Shown: piece by piece, positions 15,791 to 24,490 of the stretch
How positions within the stretch are numbered: position 1 is the first letter of the stretch
Layout of the letters: each line of letters starts with the position of its first letter
Source: DASUPK01 sp963801055
GTDB lineage: Bacteria; Actinomycetota; Thermoleophilia; Solirubrobacterales; 70-9
NCBI GenBank assembly: GCA_963801055.1
Contig: CAWDDE010000007.1
Coordinates: forward strand, 65,188-129,187
Length of the DNA stretch: 64,000 nucleotides
Direction of reading: 5' to 3'
Notes under the pieces: model-generated
What the model was told of the DNA's origin: nothing
The model's database searches: none
What the model saw: the letters and a program-made list of their open reading frames with translations, nothing else
Translations under genes and position numbers: made by a program

Positions 15791-17977
15791 GTGACCGACG
15801 AGCTAGCCCAGCAGACGACGGAATCGAGCGGGCCGGCGGCGGACGGCGGAGCAACGGTCACGCCCGAGGCGGTCCGCGCCAGGCCGTCGGAGCCTGATCT
15901 CTCAGATCCCTCGCTCTACTTCAACCGAGAGCTCTCCTGGCTCGACTTCAACGACCGGGTTCTGCAGCTCGCGGAGGACCCCCGCGTCCCGCTGCTCGAG
16001 CGGGTCAACTTCAGTGCGATCTACGAGGACAACCTCGACGAGTTCTTCATGGTCCGGGTTGCCGGCCTGTACGAGAACGTCGAGCAGAAGATCGACGCCC
16101 GCGGCGCCGATGCGATGGCACCCGCCGACGTCATCGGGCTGATCCGCCAGCGGACGATCGAGCTGCGCCAGCGGCTCACCCGCTGCTTCGAGGACGAGAT
16201 CCAGCCGGCGCTCGCCGAGCACGGGATCCGGATCATCTCCCTGTCCGACGCGAACGCGAAGGAGCGGGAGGAGGTCGAGCACCTCTTCACCAGCCAGGTC
16301 TTTCCGGCGCTGACGCCGCTGGTGATCGGCCGCGGGCGGCCCTTCCCCTACATCTCGAACATGTCGCTGAGCATCGGCGTCCTGCTGAGGAACCCGGAGA
16401 AGGGCGAGGAGGTAGCGGCGCGAGTCAAGGTGCCGAAGGAGCTGCTGCGGCGCTTCCTCTCGATCGGCGACGGCCGCACCTTCGTGCCGCTGGAGGAGGT
16501 GATCGCGGCCAACCTCGACGATCTCTTCCCGGGGATGGAGATCGTTCACCACTCGCTCTTCCGGGTCACCCGGGACACCGACTACGACGTCTCCGACGAG
16601 GCCGACGACCTCCTGCTCGCGGTCGAGGAGGAGGTCCGCAGACGCCGGTTCGGCGAGGTCGTGCGGCTCGAGATCTCCCCCGACATGGAGCCGAGGCTGC
16701 TCGACCAGCTCGTCGAGGCGATGAACATCGAGAAGGAGCAGGTCTTCGAGACTCCCGGGCTGATCGGCCTGGACGATCTCACGGACGTCTACTCCGTTCA
16801 GGGCTTCCGTGAGCTCCGCTATCCGCCCTGGCAGGGCGTCACCCCGCCGCAGTTCCAGCAGGGCAGTCGGACCCACCGGGAGGTCGACGTCTTCTCCGCG
16901 ATGCGCGATGGCGACATCCTCGTCCATCACCCGTACGACTCGTTCACCAGCTCGGTCGAGCGCTTCGTGCGCAAGGCGGTTGACGACCCGAACGTCCTCG
17001 CCATCAAGCAGACGGTGTACCGGACGAGCGCGGACTCGCCGCTGGTCCCAGCGCTGATCGAGGCGTCGGAGCGCGGCAAGCAGGCGGTCTGCCTGGTGGA
17101 GCTGAAGGCGCGCTTCGACGAGAGCGCCAACATCCGCTGGGCGAGGGCCCTGGAGGAGGCGGGCGTCCACGTCGTCTACGGCATCCCCGGCCTGAAGACC
17201 CACGTCAAGTGCGTCCTGGTGGCGCGCCGGGAGGGGGATGGCGTGCGGAACTACGTCCACATCGGGACGGGCAACTACAACCCGAAGACCGCCCGGATCT
17301 ACACCGACTTCGGCCTCTTCACCGCGGATCAGGAGATCGGCGACGACATCGCCGAGATGTTCAACTACCTGACCGGTTACGCCCGCCCGAGTGGCTACCG
17401 CGAGGTGTGGGTCGCCCCCTTCAACCTCAAAGACGGCATCGTCGGCGAGATCGAGCGGGCGATCGAAGAGCACTCCCCCGAGCATCCCGCCCGCATTCGG
17501 ATGAAGATGAACTCGCTGCTCGATGCGACGTGCATCCAGGCTCTGTATCGCGCGTCGCAGGCGGGCGTCGAGGTGGACCTGAACGTCCGGGGCATCTGCG
17601 CGCTGCGCCCCGGGGTGCCCGGGGTCTCGGAGAACATCCGGGTCGTCTCGATCGTCGGCCGCTTCCTCGAGCACTCGCGGATCTTCTCGTTCGAGCGGCC
17701 GGACGAGACCCGCATCTTCATCGGCTCCGCCGACCTGATGCCCCGCAACCTCTACAACCGGGTGGAGCTGCTCACGCCGGTGGAGGACGAGGACAACCGC
17801 GCGCAGCTCGCCGACGTGCTCGACCGCGCGTTCGCGGATAACACCAACTCGTGGGAGCTGGGGAGCGACGGAGTCTGGTCGCGTGTGACCACCAACGGCG
17901 ATCCGCCGCGCAGCCTCCAGTCGGAGCTCCTCGAGCTCCATGCCGAGCGCGCCAAGGAGGTCGCTCACACCGTCTGA
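15791..17977 (+). CDS. ppk: Polyphosphate kinase 1
   Basis: 728-residue enzyme that reversibly polymerises the ATP gamma-phosphate into polyphosphate. The N-terminal domain begins YFNRELSWLDFNDRVLQLAE. The two PLD-like catalytic regions contain the phospho-accepting His candidates in GLKTHVKCVLV and FLEHSRIFSF, and YVHIGTGNYNPKTARIYTD is characteristic. The first 38 residues (Gly/Ala/Pro-rich) are a variable extension. Translation starts at GTG. It forms a unit with ppx and CHAD genes upstream and phosphate transport downstream. Confidence 0.97.
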   Translation: MTDELAQQTTESSGPAADGGATVTPEAVRARPSEPDLSDPSLYFNRELSWLDFNDRVLQLAEDPRVPLLERVNFSAIYEDNLDEFFMVRVAGLYENVEQKIDARGADAMAPADVIGLIRQRTIELRQRLTRCFEDEIQPALAEHGIRIISLSDANAKEREEVEHLFTSQVFPALTPLVIGRGRPFPYISNMSLSIGVLLRNPEKGEEVAARVKVPKELLRRFLSIGDGRTFVPLEEVIAANLDDLFPGMEIVHHSLFRVTRDTDYDVSDEADDLLLAVEEEVRRRRFGEVVRLEISPDMEPRLLDQLVEAMNIEKEQVFETPGLIGLDDLTDVYSVQGFRELRYPPWQGVTPPQFQQGSRTHREVDVFSAMRDGDILVHHPYDSFTSSVERFVRKAVDDPNVLAIKQTVYRTSADSPLVPALIEASERGKQAVCLVELKARFDESANIRWARALEEAGVHVVYGIPGLKTHVKCVLVARREGDGVRNYVHIGTGNYNPKTARIYTDFGLFTADQEIGDDIAEMFNYLTGYARPSGYREVWVAPFNLKDGIVGEIERAIEEHSPEHPARIRMKMNSLLDATCIQALYRASQAGVEVDLNVRGICALRPGVPGVSENIRVVSIVGRFLEHSRIFSFERPDETRIFIGSADLMPRNLYNRVELLTPVEDEDNRAQLADVLDRAFADNTNSWELGSDGVWSRVTTNGDPPRSLQSELLELHAERAKEVAHTV

Positions 17978-18021
17978 GGGGGTCCCGGCCCCCCTGGGCC
18001 TCCTGCTAGGTTGGCGCAGCC

Positions 18022-18642
18022 GTGGCCCGGTTCTCACTCGTTCCCAAGGACCGCGTCTTCTTCGGCCTCTTCACCGAGGGCGGTCAGAACACCTTGCGGA
18101 CCGCAAAACTGCTGCGCGACATGCTCGACCGGTGGCCCGACGACGGCGGCCTCTCGCGGGACATCCTCAAGGCCGAGCAGGAGGGGGACCGGATCACCCA
18201 CGACATCATCCAGCGGCTCAACACGACGTTCGTGACACCCATCGACCGCGAGGACATCCACACCCTCGCCACCCAGATGGACGACATCGTCGACCACATC
18301 GAGGAGGTCGCGGACTTCATGGGGCTCTACCACATCGAGGCGCCGATGGACCAGGCGCAGGCGCTGGCCGAGGTGCTGGTCAAGTCGTGCGAACAGCTCT
18401 ATGGACTGCTCGAGAACCTGCGCGGCTTCAAGGGCCTCGACCACTACTGGATCGAGATTCACCGATTGGAGAACGACGGCGACCGCATCTACCGCGACGC
18501 GGTGGCGTCCCTGTTCGCGGACCGGATCGACCCGATGGTCGTGATCCGCTGGCGGGACATATTCCTGAGGCTCGAGCGGGCGATCGATGCCACCGAGACG
18601 TCCGCCTCCATCGTCGAGGGCATCGTCATCAAGAACGCGTGA
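18022..18642 (+). CDS. DUF47 (PhoU-like) Pit accessory protein
   Basis: 206-residue helical-bundle protein of the DUF47/PhoU_div family, which usually precedes PiT transporters and modulates them. Acidic and His-containing helices are visible, for example AEQEGDRITHDIIQRLN, MDDIVDHIEEVAD and LENDGDRIYRDAVASLF. GTG start; its TGA overlaps the GTG of the PiT gene, so the two are translationally coupled. Confidence 0.92.
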   Translation: MARFSLVPKDRVFFGLFTEGGQNTLRTAKLLRDMLDRWPDDGGLSRDILKAEQEGDRITHDIIQRLNTTFVTPIDREDIHTLATQMDDIVDHIEEVADFMGLYHIEAPMDQAQALAEVLVKSCEQLYGLLENLRGFKGLDHYWIEIHRLENDGDRIYRDAVASLFADRIDPMVVIRWRDIFLRLERAIDATETSASIVEGIVIKNA

Positions 18643-19732
18643 GCAGCGACGTCGTCCTCGTCATCGTCGTCGGGACCGCCCTCGTCTTCGACTTCACCAA
18701 CGGCTTTCACGACACCGCGAACGTGGTGGCAACCTCGATCTCGACCCACGCGATGCCGCCGCGCATCGCGGTGGCCTACGCCGCCGTGTTCAACTTCGTC
18801 GGCGCCTTCATCTCGCTGGCGGTGGCGGCGACGGTCGCGAAGGACGTGGTGAACGCCGACGTGATCACCCCGACCGTCGTCTTCGCCGGGCTGGTCGGGG
18901 CGATCGCCTGGAACCTCGCCACCTGGTACTTCGGTCTTCCCTCGAGCTCTTCCCACGCCCTGATCGGCGGAGTGGTCGGCTCGGCGTTCGCCGCGGCTGG
19001 GGCCGACGCGGTCTTAGGGGAGGGGGTGCTCGGCAAGGTGCTGATCCCGGCAGTGGTGGCACCGGTCGTCGCCTTCATCGTCGGGGTGATCGCAATCAAC
19101 CTCGTCTACGGCATCGTCGGGAGAGAGCGGCCCGGGCCGGTGAATCGCGGCTTCAGGTACGGCCAGGTTGCTCTCGGGCGGCATGCTGGCGCTGGCGCAC
19201 GGGACCAACGATGCCCAGAAGACGATGGGGGTGATCACGCTGGCACTGATCGCCAACGGCAACCTGTCATCGGACTCGGAGGTACCCACCTGGGTGGTGA
19301 TCTGCGCAGCCAGCGCCATCTCCCTCGGCACCTACTTCGGCGGCTGGAGGATCATCCGGACGATGGGCACGCGGATCATCAAGATGGACGCCGCCCAGGG
19401 CTTCTGCGCACAGGGCGCCGGGGCCGCCGTGATCCTCGCCTCCTCCCACTACGGGTTCCCGCTCTCGACGACGCAGGTGATCAGCGGCGGGGTGATGGGC
19501 GCCGGCGCCGGCAAGAAGGTGTCCGCCGTGCGCTGGGGCGTGGCCGGGAACATCGTCGTCGCCTGGCTGCTCACGCTGCCCGCCGCTGCCGCGATCGGGC
19601 GGCGCGACCTACGGGTTCTGCCAGCTGTTCGGAAATGGCGCGGCTGGCCCGATTGTGATCTCCGCACTCGGGATCGCCGCGACGGCGCTGGTCTTCGGCC
19701 GCCTGCTGCGGCGGGAGCCGCTGCCGGCTTAG
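18639..19732 (+). CDS. pit: PiT-family inorganic phosphate transporter (two +1 frameshifts)
   Basis: Low-affinity phosphate transporter, about 363 residues when repaired. The duplicated PiT signatures are both seen: FDFTNGFHDTANVVATSIST in the first half and LALAHGTNDAQKTMGVI in the second, plus FGLPSSSSHALIGGVVGS and GFPLSTTQVISGGVMG. The frame breaks at about 19167 (one extra G before TTGCTCTCGGGCGGC) and again at about 19605 (one extra G before GGCGCGACCTACGGG). The last part reads TYGFCQLFGNGAAGPIVISA and ends at TAG 19730-19732. Confidence 0.88.
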
Positions 19733-19741
19733 GAGGCTCGG

Positions 19742-19982
19742 ATGACTGCCACCGTCGTCGAGACCAAGGCCCTCCTGGACACCGTCATCGTGTCGATGGT
19801 CGCGGGCATCGGCATCACCGCCGTCTTCGCGATCCTGATCTTCGGAGTGACGCGCTCGGCGGAGATGGTCGCGCGACGAGCGGCCGGTGCTCGCCGCCGC
19901 GGCCGGCGGCCTCGCCGTTCTGGCCCTCGTCGTCGTGACCGCTGCAATAGTGCTCGGGATCGTCGTCATGACGCAGAAGTAG
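19742..19982 (+). CDS. Small two-helix membrane protein (one +1 frameshift)
   Basis: About 79 residues when one G near 19867 is removed. The N-terminal helix reads TVIVSMVAGIGITAVFAILI and the C-terminal helix LAAAAGGLAVLALVVVTAAI, separated by a short charged loop with DERP, ending VVMTQK. A strong AGGAGG lies 6 bases before the ATG. It follows the PiT gene directly, so it may be an accessory subunit (inference). No family recognised. Confidence 0.6.
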
Positions 19983-19992
19983 CGATGTAGCG

Positions 19993-20502
19993 ATGCCCGA
20001 CGAGTCCGGCAGCTCCGATGCGCCCCGCCACCGGGACAGCGGGCGGCAGGAGACCGAGGATGAGCGGGCCGACCGCAACCTCTCGGACCTGCTCCAGGAG
20101 CTGCGCGTGGCGCTGCCCGGGGTCCAGGTGCTGTTCGCCTTTCTGCTCACCGTCCCCTTCACGAACCGCTTCGCCGACATCAGCGGCTTCCAGCAGAAGC
20201 TCTATTTCGGCGTGCTGATCAGTGTCGCGCTGGCCACCGTGCTGCTGGTCGCGCCGACTGCCGGGCACCGGATTCTCTTTCGCCAGCAGCAGAAGGAGTA
20301 CATCGTGACTCTCGCCAACAGGCTCGCGCTGGTGGGGTTGTTTCTGCTGGCGGTATCGATGTGCGGGGCGATCGCGCTGATCAGCGACTTCCTCTTCGGA
20401 TCAACGACCGCGATCATCAGCACCGCGGTGATGGCCGCGGCCTTCATCGGGTTTTGGTTCACCGGCCCGATCATCCGCCGGGCCAAGCTTCCTCCCCGTT
20501 AG
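19993..20502 (+). CDS. DUF6328-type four-helix membrane protein
   Basis: 169 residues. A hydrophilic N-terminal third carries ADRNLSDLLQELRVALPGVQ, then four predicted membrane helices, with FTNRFADISGFQQKLYFG and HRILFRQQQKEYIV between them. This layout matches small actinobacterial DUF6328 proteins of unknown function. It ends 5 bases before the 3' end of the convergent HD-domain gene. Confidence 0.7.
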   Translation: MPDESGSSDAPRHRDSGRQETEDERADRNLSDLLQELRVALPGVQVLFAFLLTVPFTNRFADISGFQQKLYFGVLISVALATVLLVAPTAGHRILFRQQQKEYIVTLANRLALVGLFLLAVSMCGAIALISDFLFGSTTAIISTAVMAAAFIGFWFTGPIIRRAKLPPR

Positions 20503-20507
20503 GGGTG

Positions 20508-21103
20508 CTAGCGGGTCTTGGCCTCGGCTCGAAGCGCTGTGAGCTCGGACTGGATCTCAGGCAGGAATGGCGTCTGCGGGATCGAGGTCGTGGAGCTCCT
20601 CCAGATCCTCGGTCCAGAGCTCGAGGCGCTCGTCCAGCGTGGTGCCGAGGCGCTCCCCGATCGCGGGCCGATCCTCGGCAGGGACACTTGCGCCAGTCGC
20701 GCAAGTTGGCCACGCGGTCCGCTGCGTAGATGATCACCGGGTCCCCGCCGGACTCCAAGATCCGCTTGCGCAGGGCGCGCTTTCGCGCCCCGTAGCCGTC
20801 GATCTCGGGAACCTCGCTGAGGCAGTCGACCAGCCCCGCGACGTCCGGCCCGAAGCGCTCGCGGATCTCGTCGAGCTCGACGTCGGTCTTCTCGACGACG
20901 TCATGCAGGTAGGCGGCGGAGATCAGGGCACCGTCGTAGCCGGATTCCAACAGCAGATTGGCCACCGCGATCGGATGCTCGACGAACTGCTCACCGGTCT
21001 GCTTGCGGTGCTGACCGAGATGGACACGGCGAGCGAAGCGAAGAGCCGCAGTGCCGAGCTCCGAACTGACGTCCGACTCGGGGCGAATAGAGACGTCAGA
21101 CAT
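20508..21103 (-). CDS. SpoT/MESH1-like HD-domain (p)ppGpp hydrolase (two frameshifts)
   Basis: About 197 residues when repaired. The HD hydrolase core is intact: FARRVHLGQHRKQTGEQFVEHP, the HD dyad in SAAYLHDVVEKTD, and YAADRVANLRDWRK. Small alarmone hydrolases of this kind remove the 3'-pyrophosphate of (p)ppGpp. Plus-strand G runs at 20681-20683 and 20578-20580 each appear one G too long; removing them gives CPAEDRPAIGERLGTTLDE and then FLPEIQSELTALRAEAKTR, ending at 20508. Location beside polyphosphate and phosphate genes links it to starvation signalling. Confidence 0.82.
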
Positions 21104-21138
21104 CTGACGGAACGCTAACGACGAAGTGCGCGAATCTC

Positions 21139-21209
21139 AATTTGCAGCCCCCAGATCTCCGCAAATTCGACCAGAAGTGTTTGACAAGTCTTTCACATCA
21201 CAGATTCAT
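21139..21209 (+). promoter_or_regulatory. Putative promoter and inverted repeat before the 21276 gene
   Basis: TTGACA at 21181-21186, then 17 bases and ATTCAT at 21204-21209, gives a plausible plus-strand promoter. Just upstream AATTTGC (21139-21145) and GCAAATT (21161-21167) form an inverted repeat that could be an operator shared with the divergent HD-hydrolase gene. Confidence 0.45.
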
Positions 21210-21275
21210 TGCAATCGCAAATCTTCATTGCCTGCCGCGGCTGAGCCGGCGCAGGCCTGACCTAGAATCGCCGTG

Positions 21276-21629
21276 ATGCTCCAGACGCTCCGCAATGTGG
21301 CGATCATCGCCGCACTGGCCGCGGCGATCGACTTCCTTCCCGGCGGCGGAAGCGCGGCGGCCGCTGTCCTCGCGGCGCTGATGATGATCTTCCTCGCCGC
21401 AATCGCCTGGCTCCTCTACCGGGTCTATCGCGAGCAGCAGCTCACCGTCGCGACTCTGACGGACGCGCGCAAGGCGGGACTCTTCGGCGCGGCCGGGGCG
21501 ATCGCGCTGCTTGTGGTCGCCTACGACGAGTTCAATTCGTGGAGCGGCGGACTGGTTCTCTGGATCGCGCTGATGGCCGGTTGTGTCGGCGTGATCTTCT
21601 TGATCTGGCGCGGCGCGACGACCTACTGA
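21276..21629 (+). CDS. Small multi-helix membrane protein, unknown
   Basis: 117 residues from the ATG at 21276; a GTG three bases earlier is possible. Four hydrophobic segments of 17-22 residues alternate with short charged loops (YRVYREQQ, TDARKAG, YDEFNSWSGG), ending LIWRGATTY. I recognise no family. A promoter-like sequence lies upstream, and a palindromic repeat follows the stop. Confidence 0.6.
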   Translation: MLQTLRNVAIIAALAAAIDFLPGGGSAAAAVLAALMMIFLAAIAWLLYRVYREQQLTVATLTDARKAGLFGAAGAIALLVVAYDEFNSWSGGLVLWIALMAGCVGVIFLIWRGATTY

Positions 21630-21638
21630 TAAGCGACC

Positions 21639-21716
21639 TAAAACGGGTTGCCCTCGCTGATGAAACGGGTCGCGCCTGGCGGCGCGCCCTCGCACCAACG
21701 GGCACCCTCGCATAAA
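21639..21716. repeat. Palindromic repeat, copy B (with half-copies)
   Basis: CGCGCC (21671-21676) pairs with GGCGCG (21681-21686) around loop TGGC. It is flanked by AAACGGGT on the left and CCCTCGCAC on the right, as in copies A and C. An extra left half (AAAACGGGTTGCCCTCGC) precedes it and an extra right half (ACGGGCACCCTCGCATAAA) follows, so the element has partly duplicated. It lies between two plus-strand genes. Confidence 0.7.
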
Positions 21717-21789
21717 TAGGCGCCGTTCCGCTGGCGTCTCGTATCGCCTCGCGCGAATCGCGTCACAGGGCCATTCCTAGCTTCGGCCG

Positions 21790-22143
21790 ATGGCGTCGAC
21801 GCGGAGCAACCGGCCCGGCGCGCGCTCGGGGCAGGCGTCCGTCGAGTTCATCGCCGTCCTGCCGGCGTTGGCGGTCTGTCTGATCCTTGCGGGACAGGCG
21901 GTCGCCGCCGGCTGGGCGCTCTGGTCGGCGGGAAACGCCGCACGGGCGGGAGCGCGCGCAGTGCACGTCGGGGCGGACCCTGAGACCGCGGCCCGCCACG
22001 CGCTCCCCGGCCCGCTGCGGCGCGACGCGGTGATCCGCTCCGGGGACGGCGTTCGCGTCAAGGTGCGGGTCCCGGCGCTGGTGCCCGGTGTCGTGCTGCC
22101 ATCCGTCGTTGCGTCCTCGACGCTGGATGCCGACCACGGCTGA
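21790..22143 (+). CDS. TadE-like pilus assembly / envelope protein 1
   Basis: 117 residues with the TadE pattern: a basic N-terminus, then GQASVEFIAVLPALAVCLIL, where the Glu in the helix start is the TadE hallmark, and a small soluble domain. TadE proteins are pseudopilin-like components of Tad pilus systems. No TadA ATPase, TadB/C or Flp pilin gene lies in the window. Overlaps the next gene by 17 bases. Confidence 0.8.
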   Translation: MASTRSNRPGARSGQASVEFIAVLPALAVCLILAGQAVAAGWALWSAGNAARAGARAVHVGADPETAARHALPGPLRRDAVIRSGDGVRVKVRVPALVPGVVLPSVVASSTLDADHG

Positions 22144-22489
22144 GAGATCTCCGGCGTCGGCGCAGGCCTCGGTCGAGCTGCTCGCAGCCCTGCCGGCGCT
22201 TGTCCTGGCCGCCGTGCTGGCTCTGCAGCTGCTTCTGGTCGGCTACTCGCTGACGATCGCCGACGGCGCGGCCGAGGCGGGCGCCCTGGCCGGTGCGGCC
22301 GGGCATGACGCGGGCGACGCCGCCCGTGCCGCCCTCCCCGCGTGGGCACGTGGCCGGTCCCGAGTGAGCGAGGCGGGCGGCAGGGTCCGGGTGGAGCTGA
22401 GCCCGCCGGCGCCGCTCGACGCCGTTGCCGACGCGCTCACCGTCCGCTCCGAGGCTTGGTCGCGACCTCCCCACGGAGCGGCCCGGTGA
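22127..22489 (+). CDS. TadE-like pilus assembly / envelope protein 2
   Basis: 120 residues from the ATG at 22127 within the 3' end of the first TadE-like gene. The motif AQASVELLAALPALVLAAVL repeats the TadE helix with its Glu, followed by an Ala-rich soluble region ending RSEAWSRPPHGAAR. Its TGA overlaps the GTG of the fusion gene, so all three genes appear to be one translational unit. Confidence 0.8.
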   Translation: MPTTAERSPASAQASVELLAALPALVLAAVLALQLLLVGYSLTIADGAAEAGALAGAAGHDAGDAARAALPAWARGRSRVSEAGGRVRVELSPPAPLDAVADALTVRSEAWSRPPHGAAR

Positions 22490-24453
22490 CGCCGACGATC
22501 CTGGCGAGCGGGTCGGATCGCAGGCTGAGCCTCGGGATGGCGGCCGTGGTCGCTACCGAGGCCGCCGCCCTGACGGGCGCCGGGACGCTGATGGTTGAGG
22601 TGGGGGAGGGCGCGCGGCGCCGCGGACCGACGCTGCTCGCCACCACGGGCGCCCGGCGGATCGAGAGGGCGCTGCGCGAGAGCGGCCTGCGTGCGTCGGC
22701 GCGCGGCCACCTCTGCCACCTGGCCCTGACCCAGCCTGGCGACGGCCTCTCCGCCCTCATCGGCGCGATCTCAACCGGCGAGGCGGAGCTGGCGGTCGTC
22801 CACGTTCCGGGATCGCTCTGGATCCCCGCGCTCGACACGAGCGAACTCCAGATCGTCGGCGGTTGCCTGCTGGCCTCGCTCCCGGAGGAACGCTCGCTCG
22901 CCGCTCTCACGGTAGGCGAGCTCGACCGACGGGGGCTCCCGGTCCGCATCGCCACACGAGCTCCCAGCCCGCTGGCGGCAGGTCGGGCGCTGGCGGGCGG
23001 CCGCGCGAACGGCCGACATTCGGAGCCTGCTCGCCGAATCGCGCGGCGTCTGCTGGGACTGGGCCGGTCAACCGGCGGACGGCCGCATCTCTCCTACGGC
23101 CGGCGCGGGCAGGCCCTGCCGGCGCTGCTCGGTGCTGGCCTGATCCTGATCCTGGCCGCCCTGGCGCTGGCGGCCATCGGCGGCGCCGCGACCGGCAAGA
23201 ACCGAGTCCAGCGCGCCGCCGACCTGGCCGCGCTGTCCGCGGTCCGCAGCATGAAAGACGACGTGCCTCGGTTGCTGGCGCCGCCGCGCCTGCCGGGTGG
23301 GGCCCCGAATCCGCGGCATCTCTCGCGCGCCGATTACCTCGACCGGGCCAGGCTCGCCGCCGTCGACGCGGCGAGACGGAACCAAGTCGACCCCGCCCGC
23401 CTCCGGATCGCCTTTCCCGATGCAGCCGCCAACCCGCCTCTGCGGGCCCGCGCCACCGTCGTCGGGATGGTCGACCCCGAGCGGCTCCCCGGCGGGGAGC
23501 GTCTCGGCGAGAGCGCTCCGATCCGGGTCGTGGCGACGGCCGTCGCCGAAGCCTCGGCGCCGGCGAGCTCGTGGACGGGGATGCCCTCGCAGGCCGCGGG
23601 CGGCGGCTATGCGGGCCGGCTCGTCTACCGGGACGGTGAGGGCATGAGGCCGGACGTCGCCGCCGCCTACGACCGGATGAGCGCGGCCGCCAGGCGCGCC
23701 GGATTGGACGTGGTGGTGGTCTCCGGGTTCCGCTCTGATGCCGAGCAGGCGGAGCTCTTCGCCCGGCATCCGGACCCACGCTGGGTCGCTCCGCCGGGTC
23801 ACTCCCTGCACCGCTGCGCGACCGAGCTCGACCTCGGACCCTCGTCGGCGTACTCCTGGCTGCTCGGACACGCCGGCGGCTTCGGGTTCCTGCGCCGCTA
23901 TCCGTGGGAGCCGTGGCACTTCGGGTACGTCGCCGGGCCCCCGCCGTGCTCGGAGGCGGGCAATGAGGTCGCCGGCGGTGCGGGCGGCGGCGAGGAAGGG
24001 CTCGGCCGCAGCTCCGGACTGCCCAGCTTCGTGCCGGCCCAGTACCGCGAGCCGCTACTGCGCTCGGCCTCGCGATGGAATGTCTCGCCCGGCCTGCTGG
24101 CCGCGCAGCTGATGGCGGAGTCGGGATTCAACCCGCGCGCCGTCTCCCCAGCAGGTGCTCTGGGCATCGCCCAGTTCATGCCGGCCACCGCGCGCTCCTA
24201 CGGCCTTCGGGACCCATTCGATCCGCTCGCCTCGATCGATGCCCAGGCCCACCTGATGTCAGACCTGCTGCGGCGCTTCCACTCGGTACCGCTGGCCCTC
24301 GCCGCCTACAACGCGGGCGCCGGCGCGGTTGCGGGCTGCAACTGCGTCCCGCCCTATCCCGAGACCCGGGCCTACGTGGCGCGAATCCTCGCCCTCGCCG
24401 ACGGAGCCGGCGTCCTGCTCTCCCCGCCGCTGGAGGTGCGATTGGTTCGGTGA
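22486..24453 (+). CDS. Four-part fusion: unknown N-domain, TadG-like segment, VanY carboxypeptidase, lytic transglycosylase
   Basis: 655 residues in one uninterrupted frame. Residues 1-170: soluble alpha/beta region of unknown family. About 205-355: TadG-like part with GRRGQALPALLGAGLILIL, a membrane helix (211-232), and NRVQRAADLAALSAVRSM. About 375-485: D,D/L,D-carboxypeptidase of the M15B/VanY type, with SGFRSDAEQ, zinc ligands His442 and Asp449 (HSLHRCATELDL), and EPWH (475-478). About 515-640: SLT lytic transglycosylase with catalytic Glu545 (ESGFN), GALGIAQFMPATA and AAYNAGAG. It probably opens peptidoglycan at the site of a Tad-type envelope structure (inference from architecture and the two TadE genes). 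Confidence 0.85.
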   Translation: MTPTILASGSDRRLSLGMAAVVATEAAALTGAGTLMVEVGEGARRRGPTLLATTGARRIERALRESGLRASARGHLCHLALTQPGDGLSALIGAISTGEAELAVVHVPGSLWIPALDTSELQIVGGCLLASLPEERSLAALTVGELDRRGLPVRIATRAPSPLAAGRALAGGRANGRHSEPARRIARRLLGLGRSTGGRPHLSYGRRGQALPALLGAGLILILAALALAAIGGAATGKNRVQRAADLAALSAVRSMKDDVPRLLAPPRLPGGAPNPRHLSRADYLDRARLAAVDAARRNQVDPARLRIAFPDAAANPPLRARATVVGMVDPERLPGGERLGESAPIRVVATAVAEASAPASSWTGMPSQAAGGGYAGRLVYRDGEGMRPDVAAAYDRMSAAARRAGLDVVVVSGFRSDAEQAELFARHPDPRWVAPPGHSLHRCATELDLGPSSAYSWLLGHAGGFGFLRRYPWEPWHFGYVAGPPPCSEAGNEVAGGAGGGEEGLGRSSGLPSFVPAQYREPLLRSASRWNVSPGLLAAQLMAESGFNPRAVSPAGALGIAQFMPATARSYGLRDPFDPLASIDAQAHLMSDLLRRFHSVPLALAAYNAGAGAVAGCNCVPPYPETRAYVARILALADGAGVLLSPPLEVRLVR

Positions 24454-24490
24454 ACGGCTTCAGACATCATCGGCGGCCACAAGCTGGCTG

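Noticed and set aside
17978..17994. Terminator after ppk (GGGGG...CCCCCC)
   Set aside because: A five-base stem with no T-run; the DUF47 gene follows within 45 bases and is likely co-transcribed.
15902..18037. 711-codon minus-strand frame opposite ppk
   Set aside because: Antisense shadow of ppk; no motifs, and Arg/Asp/Val composition expected from the complementary strand.
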